Assembly: GCA_021298015.1 (NCBI GenBank)
Contig: JAJTGY010000033.1
Location: 1 to 46,324, forward strand
DNA length: 46,324 nt
From: Flammeovirgaceae bacterium
GTDB lineage: Bacteria > Bacteroidota > Bacteroidia > Cytophagales > Cyclobacteriaceae
Direction of reading: 5' to 3'
Shown here: one piece after another, positions 15,925 to 23,977 of the stretch
Layout: every line of letters starts with the position of its first letter
Position numbering within the stretch: the stretch's first letter is position 1
The notes under the pieces: model-generated
What the model saw: only the letters and a program-made list of their open reading frames with translations
Told to the model about the DNA's origin: nothing
Database searches by the model: none
Translations under genes and position numbers: made by a program

Positions 15925-18801
15925 TCAGCCCCTCTTCTTTCGTCCTTTTTTCTTCTCCGGCCCGAACAGCGGCTGGGTGTATTTCTGGTAGAGTTCGAAA
16001 AGAAACTCAATACGCTGCATTTCGGTATCGAAGGGTTGGGGGCGGTAACACGTGTCTACAAACTTATCGAGGTCTTGGTGGGCCCGCACCAGATCGGGCG
16101 GCATGGTAAGCGGATCGTACAAATCTGCCAACGAACTCTCGGGGTAACGGGTGCGCACTTTTAAGATTTGATTGGCCAGTTTCTCCACACCATCTACTTT
16201 TTGCTTAGGTAAGTCTTGCGGCCAGGGGAAGTTGTTGTAGACTATTGTGTTTGAATAGCTGTATCGACTTTCTAATCGGCCGCATGTGTACCGCATCCAA
16301 GTCATATGCATAAGCGATGTTAAAATACCGAAGTGGAAATGGGTTGCGTTTGGTACAAAGAAGTTCTTGTCTGTGATGATGTCGTCTTTTGACATATAGC
16401 CAATCGGTATGTAGAGCCGATTTTCAGAACTTACTTTGGGAATAAGCAGAAAGTCGGATTTTGGTTGGCGTTCTTCTGCAAACAAATATGGAAATGCCGC
16501 CATTCTGCGCGTATTGTCTCGGGTGCTCTCGTCCCTGAATTTTCTAACGCACTCAAGTCTCTCTAGTATTTCCGGATACCCTTTCAACTCAGCAGGGGTA
16601 ACATCTTTTAACCACAGACACCAACGATGAAAGCCGTTAATAAACTCATCGCCACTGTAGAACTTTTTAATAAACTTTTTTACACCCGGATATTTATCGA
16701 TCAGCTCCGTTCTCTCTTCATCGCTAATGATTAAGAAACCACCATCGCGCAATGCACTGCCCGACTGCATCGTGGGAGCCTTGCAAATTGGTTTGCTGAT
16801 GGATGATAATGTGATATCGGCACCGGCCACCAAATACGGGTTGATGTTCGCCACTTTTTTCGCCAGGGGTTCCGACCTTAGGTCTGGGTATTCAAATAAT
16901 ATTTTTGTTTTTGGCTCTGCCAACGAAAACCCGACAATGACCACGTGCACAGCCGCCCTTCCTTTAGCTTCATTATTCCACTTAAATGTGCGGTGGGCAA
17001 ACTTGATCTTTATACCTAACTTAAACAATTCACTCCAAATAAGTCCCGGTTGTTCGCCTTGGGTAATTGAGTTCGTTGAAACAAACGCAACTTCTGTTTT
17101 TGAGTCTTTGAGATATCTCGCAGCTTGTAAGTACCAGCAGCAGACGTAATCCAACATTCCAAAGGACTTCATGCCATGAAAGACCAGCGTCATGTCTTCT
17201 TTTTGCTCTTTGGTTTGGTAGGCTGATCCAATGAATGGCGGGTTACCTAGAATATAATCAAATCGAATGGTAGATGACAAAGTCTTTTCCCCTTCGGTGA
17301 TCGTAAAGCTCTTTGCCTTTACGTTCACAGATTTGAAGGGCATCTCCGGTTCTTTTACCAGAAATATATTGGCATGTTCGGCTTCAATATCAATATTGTT
17401 TACAGGGTTTAGCAGGCTTTGCCAATCCATCCGTAAAGCATTGCCGTGTACAATCGTAGCGCTTTTCTTTAGCGGCAGTCGTTTATAATATTCGCCAAAT
17501 TCAGCGCTGAGGCGCATGTTCATTTGGTGGTCGATCAGCCACATGGCTACCGTTGCAATCTGCGAGGCAAATTCCTCGTACTCTATGCCGTAAAACGCAT
17601 CTACGTCTATCTTGCTCAACTGGCTTACATCGGTAAGCAACTGGCCTTTGAAGAGGATGTTAAGAATCTCCAATTCCAACAAGCGCAATTCGCGGTAGGT
17701 AATAATCAAAAAATTACCGCTGCCGCAGGCGGGGTCTAAAAACTTAAGCTGAGCTAACTTGTCGTGAAACTTTTGCAGCCGAGCCTTGTTGCTTTTTACC
17801 GTTTCAAACTCTTGCCGCAATTCATCCAGAAACAAACCCTGAATGAGTTTCATGATATTCTTTTCGCTGGTGTAATGTGCCCCAAGGTTTCTGCGCTCCT
17901 TCGGGTTCATTACACTCTGGAACATAGAACCAAAAATGGCGGGGGAGATTACGCTCCAATCGAAGTAGCAACACGTGAGCAGTTTGGTGCGCATCCGGCT
18001 ATCGAACGAGGCCAGATGCAACGGCTCGGCAAACAACGAGCCGTTTACGTAGGGAAAGGCGGCTACCTGTTCGTCTAAGTTTTTTTGTCGTTGGTTTTCG
18101 GGCGTATTGAGGGTTTGAAAAAGTTGCGCAATGTGGATGCCCAAATCGCTGCCATCTTCTTTGGTGCGAAGTTCGATGTAATCGGTAAACTGCTGTTTGT
18201 CGAAAATGGTAGTGTCTTCGGCAAAGAGGCAAAAGAGCAGGCGTACGAGCATCACTTCTAACTCGTGGCCGGAATAGCCGTTGGCCAGCAGGGCATCGTG
18301 CAGATCGCCCATCAGCTCTGCGGCCTTGATGTTTACCGGCTCCTGGTCTTTGTACACGCGCTGTTGGTAGCCACTGATGAACCCAAAGAGGTTAATATTT
18401 TTGTAAAGGTCTTTCAGCTGGAATTCGGCCTCGGTATTGGAGATGAGGTCGAACAGCTTGAACTCGGTAAAGTTGGAGACGATGATGTAGCGGGGTAGTT
18501 CCTCGTCTTTGAGGCCCGGAAAGTAGTCTTTGGCTTGCGCAAAGGCCGTGCTCAGGTCTTTGCCTTTGCTTTTGTGTTCCACCAGTACCACGCGTTTCCA
18601 CAAAAGGTCAATAAATCCTTGGTGGCCATCGGCTTTCTTTACGGGCTTTTCAAACGTAGCTACGCGTTTGCGCGATACGCCAAAAACGTTGAAAAAGTCA
18701 TTCCAGAAGGTTTGGGCTTCGGCCCGTTCATCGGAAACGTTCTCCCACTCTTTGGAGAACTCGGAGGCGCGCTTGCGGATTTCGTTGAGGCTTAAGGGCA
18801 T
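15925..18801 (-). CDS. MmeI-like type IIL restriction-modification enzyme (nuclease + N6-adenine methyltransferase)
   Basis: A 958-residue single-chain enzyme that both cuts and methylates DNA. The N-terminal nuclease has a D-X9-E-X-K site: Asp65, Glu75, Lys77 in GFIDLLWKRVVLVEHKSKG, the spacing known for MmeI. A helical spacer follows, then a gamma-class methyltransferase: motif I LDPACGSGNFL near residue 355 and motif IV NPPF with Asn520. The remaining part carries the target-recognition and C-terminal regions. Length matches the MmeI family (about 920). All catalytic residues seen are intact, so this looks like a working stand-alone defence system that needs no separate methylase. Recognition sequence cannot be read. 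The central and 3' part looks slightly poorer in GC than metG. Confidence 0.88.
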   Translation of the reverse strand: MPLSLNEIRKRASEFSKEWENVSDERAEAQTFWNDFFNVFGVSRKRVATFEKPVKKADGHQGFIDLLWKRVVLVEHKSKGKDLSTAFAQAKDYFPGLKDEELPRYIIVSNFTEFKLFDLISNTEAEFQLKDLYKNINLFGFISGYQQRVYKDQEPVNIKAAELMGDLHDALLANGYSGHELEVMLVRLLFCLFAEDTTIFDKQQFTDYIELRTKEDGSDLGIHIAQLFQTLNTPENQRQKNLDEQVAAFPYVNGSLFAEPLHLASFDSRMRTKLLTCCYFDWSVISPAIFGSMFQSVMNPKERRNLGAHYTSEKNIMKLIQGLFLDELRQEFETVKSNKARLQKFHDKLAQLKFLDPACGSGNFLIITYRELRLLELEILNILFKGQLLTDVSQLSKIDVDAFYGIEYEEFASQIATVAMWLIDHQMNMRLSAEFGEYYKRLPLKKSATIVHGNALRMDWQSLLNPVNNIDIEAEHANIFLVKEPEMPFKSVNVKAKSFTITEGEKTLSSTIRFDYILGNPPFIGSAYQTKEQKEDMTLVFHGMKSFGMLDYVCCWYLQAARYLKDSKTEVAFVSTNSITQGEQPGLIWSELFKLGIKIKFAHRTFKWNNEAKGRAAVHVVIVGFSLAEPKTKILFEYPDLRSEPLAKKVANINPYLVAGADITLSSISKPICKAPTMQSGSALRDGGFLIISDEERTELIDKYPGVKKFIKKFYSGDEFINGFHRWCLWLKDVTPAELKGYPEILERLECVRKFRDESTRDNTRRMAAFPYLFAEERQPKSDFLLIPKVSSENRLYIPIGYMSKDDIITDKNFFVPNATHFHFGILTSLMHMTWMRYTCGRLESRYSYSNTIVYNNFPWPQDLPKQKVDGVEKLANQILKVRTRYPESSLADLYDPLTMPPDLVRAHQDLDKFVDTCYRPQPFDTEMQRIEFLFELYQKYTQPLFGPEKKKGRKKRG

Positions 18802-18954
18802 GAAATCGAGTACTTTCGAAGAACAAGTTAGCCCATTTCCTCAAATCTTTGGCTTTTTCGCTATTGTGTTTTGAAATTCTGACACCAACTGTCATTCCGA
18901 TTATTTCCGTTGCGTGTTTTCCAACAAAATTCCCTTGAGGTTGTTGTTTTCTGC

Positions 18955-19362
18955 ATGGCTGCGATGGCATTGGTCGTTGATACGTTCTTGTTTGCACTCG
19001 CCTGGGCGGTGCAATTGGTGGTGTATCCCGGCTTTCGTTGGGTTAACACGGCCGCCAACCCCCACTGGCATCGGACGTATACCTCACGCATTGTTGTATT
19101 AACGCTGCCCACCATGGTGGCACAACTCGTACTCCATGGTTTAATCGCCTATCGCCATCCCGGCTGGATCAACGCCCTGGGTCTCCTGCTGGTACTCATC
19201 AGTTGGGCTATCACGTTTGGAAGCGCAGTGCGCGTGCATCAAAAAATCAGCATTCAAGGGCCACGGCAGGAACTTCTCGATAGCCTGATGGCTGTACATG
19301 GGTTTCGAACCGGTGTGTGGAGTATAGTGTTTCTCATTCAAATCAAACAGACGCTTTTATGA
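18955..19362 (+). CDS. four-helix membrane protein of unknown function
   Basis: A 135-residue hydrophobic protein from ATG 18955 (MAAMALVVDTFLFALAWAVQ); the frame is open upstream but lacks convincing coding character. It has about four membrane helices with a conserved-looking HWHRTYTSRIV loop after the first helix and HGFRTGVWSIVF in the last. The layout resembles small DUF1772-like membrane proteins, a weak resemblance. It overlaps the next gene by 4 bases (ATGA), so the two are probably co-expressed. Confidence 0.7.
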   Translation: MAAMALVVDTFLFALAWAVQLVVYPGFRWVNTAANPHWHRTYTSRIVVLTLPTMVAQLVLHGLIAYRHPGWINALGLLLVLISWAITFGSAVRVHQKISIQGPRQELLDSLMAVHGFRTGVWSIVFLIQIKQTLL

Positions 19363-19766
19363 CAATCTCGGATAACGCGGCACGCCTGACGTTACGGGCA
19401 GCCGCGGCCTACAACGTACTGTGGGGCGCTTGGGTGGTTTTGTTCCCTGCGCATTTTTTTACCCTTGCAGGGATGGCTGTGCCCGACCAGCTCATGATCT
19501 GGCAGGGAATGGGTATGGTGATTGGGGTTTACGGGCTGGGGTATTGGTGGGCCAGCTCCGATGCCGTTCGCCATTGGCCGATTGTGGCGGTAGGGTTTTT
19601 GGGAAAGATTTTCGGACCGTTGGGATTTGCGTTCAATTATGTTCAAGGCGTTGTTCCTTTTTCGTTCTTTTACACGTTAATCACTAACGATTTCATCTGG
19701 TGGGTGCCCTTCTTTTTGATTTTGAAGAAAGTACACGAAACCACGCGTTGGCGTCTTACCGACTAG
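19359..19766 (+). CDS. conserved four-helix membrane protein
   Basis: A 135-residue protein starting MTISDNAARLTLRAAAAYNV. It has four predicted membrane helices, a GMGMVIGVYGLGYWWAS helix, a short RHWPIVAVGFLGKIFGPLGF segment and NDFIWWVPFFLIL near the end. I recognise the pattern (N-terminal AAAYN..WG, HWPIV..G..GK, NDLIWW) as a conserved but uncharacterised bacterial membrane family. ATG 19359 overlaps the upstream stop. Confidence 0.75.
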   Translation: MTISDNAARLTLRAAAAYNVLWGAWVVLFPAHFFTLAGMAVPDQLMIWQGMGMVIGVYGLGYWWASSDAVRHWPIVAVGFLGKIFGPLGFAFNYVQGVVPFSFFYTLITNDFIWWVPFFLILKKVHETTRWRLTD

Positions 19767-19769
19767 GTC

Positions 19770-20264
19770 ATGTTTCGTAACGCATTTAATCGGGTGTGGC
19801 AAACGCTGGTGCACGCCCTGCGGCAAGGCACCAGCCCGAAAAAGCTGGCGCTCACCTGCGCGTTGGGGGTAGTGCTGGGTATTTTTCCGGTTTATGGCAG
19901 CACCACGCTGCTGTGTTTTGGTGTTGCGCTCGTGTTGCGATTAAATGTGGTCGTCATTCAAGCCATAAACTATTTGCTTACACCGGTGCAATTGGTGCTG
20001 TTGATTCCGTTTATGCAGGGTGGCATTTGGCTGTTTGGCTGGCCGGCCATTCCACTCGACCTTGCGGTATTGACTACGCGAATCGAGAAGGATGCCTGGC
20101 TTTTGGTGCGTGAGCTTGGTGCTGTGGTCGGGGGCGGGGTTGTGGTGTGGATGCTGGTGGCCGCTCCGCTCGTTTTCGTATTGTTCTATGGATTGAATTG
20201 GGCAATTGTGAAATGGCAGAACAGACAGGGCGTTGGAGACGTAAACCAACAGATAGTCAAATGA
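19770..20264 (+). CDS. DUF2062 membrane protein
   Basis: A 164-residue protein with the DUF2062 signature: GTSPKKLALTCALGVVLGIFPVYGSTTLLCFG near the N-terminus, then INYLLTPVQLVLLIPFMQ, and a C-terminal membrane helix. Members occur next to lipid or glycosyltransferase genes, but their activity is not known. It starts 3 bases after the preceding gene and is probably the last of a three-gene operon (18955-20264). Confidence 0.85.
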   Translation: MFRNAFNRVWQTLVHALRQGTSPKKLALTCALGVVLGIFPVYGSTTLLCFGVALVLRLNVVVIQAINYLLTPVQLVLLIPFMQGGIWLFGWPAIPLDLAVLTTRIEKDAWLLVRELGAVVGGGVVVWMLVAAPLVFVLFYGLNWAIVKWQNRQGVGDVNQQIVK

Positions 20265-20377
20265 TGGCTGAGACGTTGAGCAAAACATAGAAATACCGTC
20301 CGTAATTCTGGTCCTCGTTGGTGTTCCACGTCAACAGGAATTCAGAAATCGTGGGCAAAGGCCTATAATTCACGGTT
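20257..20377 (-). pseudogene. possible 3' remnant of an outer-membrane receptor-like gene
   Basis: On the minus strand this stretch reads PTVNYRPLPTISEFLLTWNT followed by EDQNYGRYFYVLLNVSAII and a stop at 20257. Alternating aromatic and polar residues with a GRYFYVLLNV end resemble the last strands of a TonB-dependent receptor or similar barrel. The resemblance ends where the hicBA promoter begins, as if the rest of the gene was lost when hicBA arrived. Evidence is a short motif only. Confidence 0.25.
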
Positions 20378-20408
20378 GGTATGGTCATTCCAAAAAACCT
20401 TATCTTTG
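20376..20408 (+). promoter_or_regulatory. hicBA promoter
   Basis: TTG (20376-20378), 22-nt spacer, TATCTTTG (20401-20408), matching TAnnTTTG. The -7 element ends 5 nt before ATG 20414, supporting that start over more upstream ones. Confidence 0.55.
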
Positions 20409-20413
20409 AAATG

Positions 20414-20629
20414 ATGAAATTCACGGCAATTATTGAAAAGACGGAAGACGGCTGGTTTGTAGGGCAAGTTGAAGAGATGCCCGCTGCCATTTCCCAAGGT
20501 AAAACGATTGATGAGTTGAAAATCAATTTGATTGACGCTCTTCGGCTGTTGTTGGAAGTGAATCGGGAAAACACAGAAAAAGAGTATCGGGGCAGGGCCG
20601 TCATTCGTGAGGAGCTGTCGCTGGCTTAA
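20414..20629 (+). CDS. hicB: HicB-family antitoxin
   Basis: A 71-residue antitoxin with the partial RNase H-like fold of HicB: MKFTAIIEKTEDGWFVGQVE, then MPAAISQGKTIDELKINLID, then ALRLLLE. It would bind and silence the HicA RNase next door. No clear C-terminal DNA-binding domain is seen, so autoregulation may be weak or use another surface. The start is ATG 20414 (ATG 20411 is adjacent). The stop codon overlaps the hicA start by one base. Order is hicB then hicA, the reverse of the E. coli locus. Confidence 0.88.
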   Translation: MKFTAIIEKTEDGWFVGQVEEMPAAISQGKTIDELKINLIDALRLLLEVNRENTEKEYRGRAVIREELSLA

Positions 20630-20817
20630 TGAAATGCGGAGATCTCATTCGCCATCTTGAAAGCCACGGTTGTGTGTTGTTGAGGGAAGGCGCAAATCAC
20701 TCCATTTACCAGAACCCAAAGAATAAAAAGCAAACATCAGTCAGTCGCCATCGTGAATTAGCGGACTTGTTGTGCCGAAAGGTTTGTCGGCAACTGGAAA
20801 TACCGGAGATCAGGTAA
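20629..20817 (+). CDS. hicA: HicA-family mRNA interferase toxin
   Basis: A 62-residue dsRBD-like toxin that cleaves mRNA during translation. The sequence begins MKCGDLIRHLESHGCVLLRE and contains the active-site region GANHSIYQNP with the conserved His, followed by SVSRHREL in place of the usual PRHxEL. Size is typical and no lesion is visible, so the pair appears functional. It is translationally coupled to hicB (TAATG overlap). Confidence 0.88.
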   Translation: MKCGDLIRHLESHGCVLLREGANHSIYQNPKNKKQTSVSRHRELADLLCRKVCRQLEIPEIR

Positions 20818-20833
20818 GTTGTGCTATTCGTGG

Positions 20834-21394
20834 TTATCGGTTAAACGTATTCATCGCATTCACCAACCCCGCCAGGCAAAACGTGGTGATGGCTTCGCCT
20901 GCGCGGTCGAGCACTTCCGGCATTTGTTTGAATTCATCTTCACTAAACCGGCTGAGCACATAATCCACCTGCTGGCCACGGCCGAAGTCGCTGCCAATGC
21001 CCACGCGCAGGCGTGGGTAGTTTTGTCCCCCGGTTAACTCTTCAATGTTTTTTAGCCCGTTGTGGCCGGCCGAACTGCCCTGCGGCCGCAGGCGCAGTTT
21101 GCCAAACGGCAGCGCCAGGTCGTCCACTACCACCAAGGTTTGTCCTTTGGGGATGTTCAGTTCGGCCATCCAATACGCCATGGCTTTGCCGCTCAGGTTC
21201 ATGTACGTGTTGGGTTTGATGAGGTGAATGGCTTTTCCCTTCAGCCGAAATTCGGCATGATCCGCCAGGCGTGCGGTGGCAAATTCAGCTTTGTGTTTTT
21301 CCGCCAGACGGTCGAGCACCAGAAAGCCGATGTTGTGCCGTGTGCATTCATACTCCGGCCCAATGTTGCCCAAACCAACGATGAGAAATTTCAT
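20834..21394 (-). CDS. pth: peptidyl-tRNA hydrolase
   Basis: Pth releases peptides from peptidyl-tRNA that has dropped off ribosomes. The 186-residue product has Asn10 and catalytic His20 in GLGNIGPEYECTRHNIGF, the VVDDLALPFGKLRLRP block with the conserved Asp, and SSAGHNGLKNI. It lies downstream of rplY, an arrangement common in bacteria (ctc-pth), but here an intrinsic terminator stands only 12 bases before its ATG and a -7 element lies inside that terminator. Confidence 0.95.
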   Translation of the reverse strand: MKFLIVGLGNIGPEYECTRHNIGFLVLDRLAEKHKAEFATARLADHAEFRLKGKAIHLIKPNTYMNLSGKAMAYWMAELNIPKGQTLVVVDDLALPFGKLRLRPQGSSAGHNGLKNIEELTGGQNYPRLRVGIGSDFGRGQQVDYVLSRFSEDEFKQMPEVLDRAGEAITTFCLAGLVNAMNTFNR

Positions 21395-21405
21395 AGTGCC
21401 TGATC

Positions 21406-21441
21406 AAAAAAAATCCCGTCTGCAAAGGTAGCAGACGGGAT
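21406..21441 (-). terminator. intrinsic terminator after rplY
   Basis: Perfect 11-base stem (ATCCCGTCTGC, 21413-21423, with GCAGACGGGAT, 21431-21441), 7-base loop, followed on the minus strand by eight T. A canonical strong terminator between rplY and pth. Confidence 0.9.
21423..21430 (-). promoter_or_regulatory. -7 element for pth nested in the terminator loop
   Basis: On the minus strand the hairpin loop plus one stem base reads TACCTTTG, an exact TAnnTTTG -7 element, 28 nt before the pth ATG. Only a poor -33 match (TTC with an 18-nt spacer) is visible. Transcripts from here would begin in the second arm of the hairpin and so could not form it. Confidence 0.45.
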
Positions 21442-21465
21442 GTGTGAGGAACAGCGAGATTGGAA

Positions 21466-22158
21466 TTACTTCTTCTTCTCGTCTTTCTTCGGAGCTTCTG
21501 CGGCCTTCTTGGCATCGGCAGCCGGAGCAGCACCCGCAGCAGCACCTGCAGCCGGAGCGGCAGCGCCTTCAGCCGGAGTAGCAGCTTTAGCAGCATCTTC
21601 AGCGGCCATCTTCGCAGCGCGTGGTACTTCTACCGCAGCAATGGCGGCTTGCTTAGGATCCAAAAATTCGAGGTTGGCCATTTTCATGTCGCCCACCTTG
21701 ATGGCGTGGTGGAAATCCAGTTCGGAGCAATCCACATCGATGTGATCGGGCATATCCTTAGGGAAGCCGTACACTTTCAAAGAGGCACGCTTGCGCACCA
21801 ACGCACCACCTTTGGCCACGCCCGGGGCCTGGCCCACCAAACGGGTCGGGATGTCCATCTTAATCTTGCGATCTTCACTGATCATCAGGAAGTCGGCATG
21901 AAGAAGAACTTCACTTACGGGGTGGAACTGCACTTCCTGCATAATGGCCTGGCACTCGTCACCTTCAATGTTGAGGTGCACAAAGTGGGCCTCATTGGTG
22001 TATAGCAGATCGCGGAAAAGAATCATGGGCGCATAAAAATGCACCTGCTCTTTTCCTCCGTACAATACGCACGGCACATTGCCATTTTCGCGCAGGCGCT
22101 GTGACTCAGTCTTGCCGAGATTTGCTCTTCGATACCCTATAATCTCAACGGTTTTCAT
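21466..22158 (-). CDS. rplY: 50S ribosomal protein bL25, CTC/TL5 type
   Basis: A 230-residue 5S-rRNA-binding protein of the long general-stress (CTC) form. The N-terminal bL25 domain (MKTVEIIGYRRANLGKTESQ, then GNVPCVLYGGKEQVHFYAP) is followed by the beta-rich TL5 domain (HPVSEVLLHADFLMI, KGGALVRKRASLKVYGFPKD). The last 45 or so residues form a low-complexity Ala/Pro tail that ends in Lys (APKKDEKKK), common in Bacteroidota versions. It lies 25 bases downstream of prs, probably in one transcript with it, and ends in a strong terminator. Confidence 0.95.
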   Translation of the reverse strand: MKTVEIIGYRRANLGKTESQRLRENGNVPCVLYGGKEQVHFYAPMILFRDLLYTNEAHFVHLNIEGDECQAIMQEVQFHPVSEVLLHADFLMISEDRKIKMDIPTRLVGQAPGVAKGGALVRKRASLKVYGFPKDMPDHIDVDCSELDFHHAIKVGDMKMANLEFLDPKQAAIAAVEVPRAAKMAAEDAAKAATPAEGAAAPAAGAAAGAAPAADAKKAAEAPKKDEKKK

Positions 22159-22183
22159 AAATAAATATAGTTTAGTTTAAAAG

Positions 22184-23113
22184 TTACAAACGGATAAATA
22201 GCGAACTGATGGATTCGTGATCATGAATCTTGCGAATGGCCTTCGCAAACAGATCCGAAACCGAGAGGATTTTGATTTTCTTGCATGGTTGCCGGAGTGG
22301 AATGGTGTCGGTCACGACCATTTCCTCGAGTGCTGAATTCTCGATGTTTTCATACGCCTTGCCGCTGAGCACCGGGTGAGTGCACACGGCCCGCACGGAG
22401 TTGGCGCCCTTCTCTTTCAACAAACCAGCCGCCTTGCAGATCGTGCCCCCGGTATCCACCAGATCATCGACCAGAATAACGTCTTTGCCCTCTACTTCGC
22501 CAATGAGGCGCATCGATTCGATTTTGTTGGCCTCCTTGCGGTACTTGTCGCACACGGCCAGGTCGGAATTGAAAAACTTGGCAAAACTGCGGGCCCGTTT
22601 AATGCCACCTACATCCGGTGAGGCGAACATGATGTTAGCCAGGTTCAGTGACTTGAGGTAGGGCACAAAAATGTAATTGCCGTCCAGGTGATCCACCGGG
22701 ATGTCGAAAAAGCCCTGGATCTGATCGGCATGCAGGTCGCAAGTCATAATGCGATCAGCACCGGCAGCGGAAATCAGGTTGGCAATCAGTTTGGCGGCAA
22801 TTGCCACGCGGGGCTTGTCTTTACGGTCCTGCCGGGCATAGCCGAAGTAGGGGATAATAACGTTGACGTTTTCGGCACTGGCCCTGCGGGCAGCATCAAT
22901 CATCAGCAGCATCTCCATGAAATTCTCGGCCGGGGCAAAGGTGGACTGCACGATGAATACATCATGCCCGCGCACGGACTCGCCAATGAAAGGCGACATT
23001 TCGCCATCGCTGAATTGCTGGTAGTCGACCTTGCCCAACGGCTCGCCATAGGCATGAGCGATTTTCTCAGCCAGGTAGGTGGTCGCACGTCCGGAGAAGA
23101 TCTTGACTGACAT
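22184..23113 (-). CDS. prs: ribose-phosphate pyrophosphokinase
   Basis: PRPP synthase makes phosphoribosyl pyrophosphate for purines, pyrimidines, His, Trp and NAD. The 309-residue product has the flexible catalytic loop FGYARQDRKDKPR, the CDLHADQIQGFF metal site and the PRPP loop DVILVDDLVDTGGTICKAA. Length is normal (about 310). It follows tRNA-Gln on the same strand, separated by a terminator, and leads a prs-rplY unit. purL, which depends on PRPP-derived intermediates, lies 3 kb away. Confidence 0.96.
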   Translation of the reverse strand: MSVKIFSGRATTYLAEKIAHAYGEPLGKVDYQQFSDGEMSPFIGESVRGHDVFIVQSTFAPAENFMEMLLMIDAARRASAENVNVIIPYFGYARQDRKDKPRVAIAAKLIANLISAAGADRIMTCDLHADQIQGFFDIPVDHLDGNYIFVPYLKSLNLANIMFASPDVGGIKRARSFAKFFNSDLAVCDKYRKEANKIESMRLIGEVEGKDVILVDDLVDTGGTICKAAGLLKEKGANSVRAVCTHPVLSGKAYENIENSALEEMVVTDTIPLRQPCKKIKILSVSDLFAKAIRKIHDHESISSLFIRL

Positions 23114-23128
23114 ACGTTTTTAAGTAAA

Positions 23129-23155
23129 ATCCCCGAGAACGCCTCGGGGATTTTT
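23129..23155 (-). terminator. terminator between tRNA-Gln and prs
   Basis: ATCCCCGAG (23129-23137), 5-base loop, CTCGGGGAT (23143-23151): a perfect 9-base stem. On the minus strand it is followed by TTTAC; on the plus strand by TTTTT. It most likely ends the tRNA-Gln transcript. Confidence 0.75.
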
Positions 23156-23160
23156 CACTG

Positions 23161-23233
23161 TTGCCCGACCAGGGCTCGAACCTGGACTTTCTTGAATCAA
23201 AATCAAGCGTGTTGCCAGTTACACCATCGGGCA
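23161..23233 (-). tRNA. tRNA-Gln (anticodon UUG)
   Basis: The 73-base minus-strand sequence folds as a cloverleaf: acceptor TGCCCGA/TCGGGCA, D-arm GTGTAACTGGCAACAC region, anticodon stem CTTGA/TCAAG with loop TTTTGAT (anticodon TTG), T-arm CCAGG-TTCGAGC-CCTGG, discriminator A. CCA is not encoded (ACA follows). Confidence 0.95.
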
Positions 23234-23272
23234 AAACCTTCAAAATCTGCTTGAAAAGCCAATTTTGGACTG

Positions 23273-23280
23273 CAAAGGTA
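23273..23280 (-). promoter_or_regulatory. -7 element upstream of tRNA-Gln
   Basis: On the minus strand TACCTTTG, followed by CA, matches TAnnTTTG exactly and lies 39 bases before the tRNA 5' end. No clear -33 was found at 17-23 nt. Confidence 0.5.
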
Positions 23281-23327
23281 AGATTATTTTCGAAAGCCGG
23301 AAGGGGCCCGCCCAACAAATTAGGCGG

Positions 23328-23903
23328 CTACTTATTCGGTGCTTCCGAGGTTTCTTGTACCGCACCTTCCACGAATCCTTCGGCCCAGAAACGATACTTG
23401 TCGAGAATGGAAATCACCGCATTTCGCAGATGACGGTCGTTGCCGAAATCAATGTCGCCATACATGGTGGTGGCGTAGCCCTGCCAGACGGACCGGTTTT
23501 GCTTGCGGTCATAAAACTGAATGAGCAGCGTGCCCGTTTTCAGATTGTATCGTTGCGCATCGTAGTCGAGATCAACGTTTTGTGTTTTCACCCACTCTTC
23601 GATGTCGGGTTGAATGTAACCGTTGAACCGGAGGCTATCACCAAACATTTTGTAGCTGATCAACAAATTGGGGCGGTTATCGGTCTGTCGGTAGCCCAGG
23701 AACTTCATGCGCGAGAGGATCGAACGCTCGATTACCCCGTTGTACATGGTGGTGTCGCTCACGCCAATCGGTTTCATGATATCAAATGACCGGTAGCGCT
23801 TGAAATTGCCCCGGTAGCTGTAGTCATACTCCACGGGTAACTCCTTGTAGCCCAGGCACCCGGCTGCTAAAAATGCCAGGCCGATCATGAACACCGCCTT
23901 CAT
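23328..23903 (-). CDS. DUF4136 lipoprotein
   Basis: A 191-residue lipoprotein: signal peptide MKAVFMIGLAFLAAGC with lipobox Cys, then the DUF4136 pattern (YDYSYRGNFKRYRSFDIMKP, ERSILSRMKFLGYRQTDNRPNLLISY, GTLLIQFYDRKQNRSVWQGYA, and a final AVISILDKYRF). These proteins sit in the periplasm or outer membrane; their role is not known. It diverges from the AI-2E transporter gene with a 74-base gap. Confidence 0.85.
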   Translation of the reverse strand: MKAVFMIGLAFLAAGCLGYKELPVEYDYSYRGNFKRYRSFDIMKPIGVSDTTMYNGVIERSILSRMKFLGYRQTDNRPNLLISYKMFGDSLRFNGYIQPDIEEWVKTQNVDLDYDAQRYNLKTGTLLIQFYDRKQNRSVWQGYATTMYGDIDFGNDRHLRNAVISILDKYRFWAEGFVEGAVQETSEAPNK

Positions 23904-23977
23904 GGCTTAAAAATTAGTAAAATGCAGGCGATATCGCAATTCAACAGGTGGCGGTGGGGCGCCCTTACCTTTCAGTT

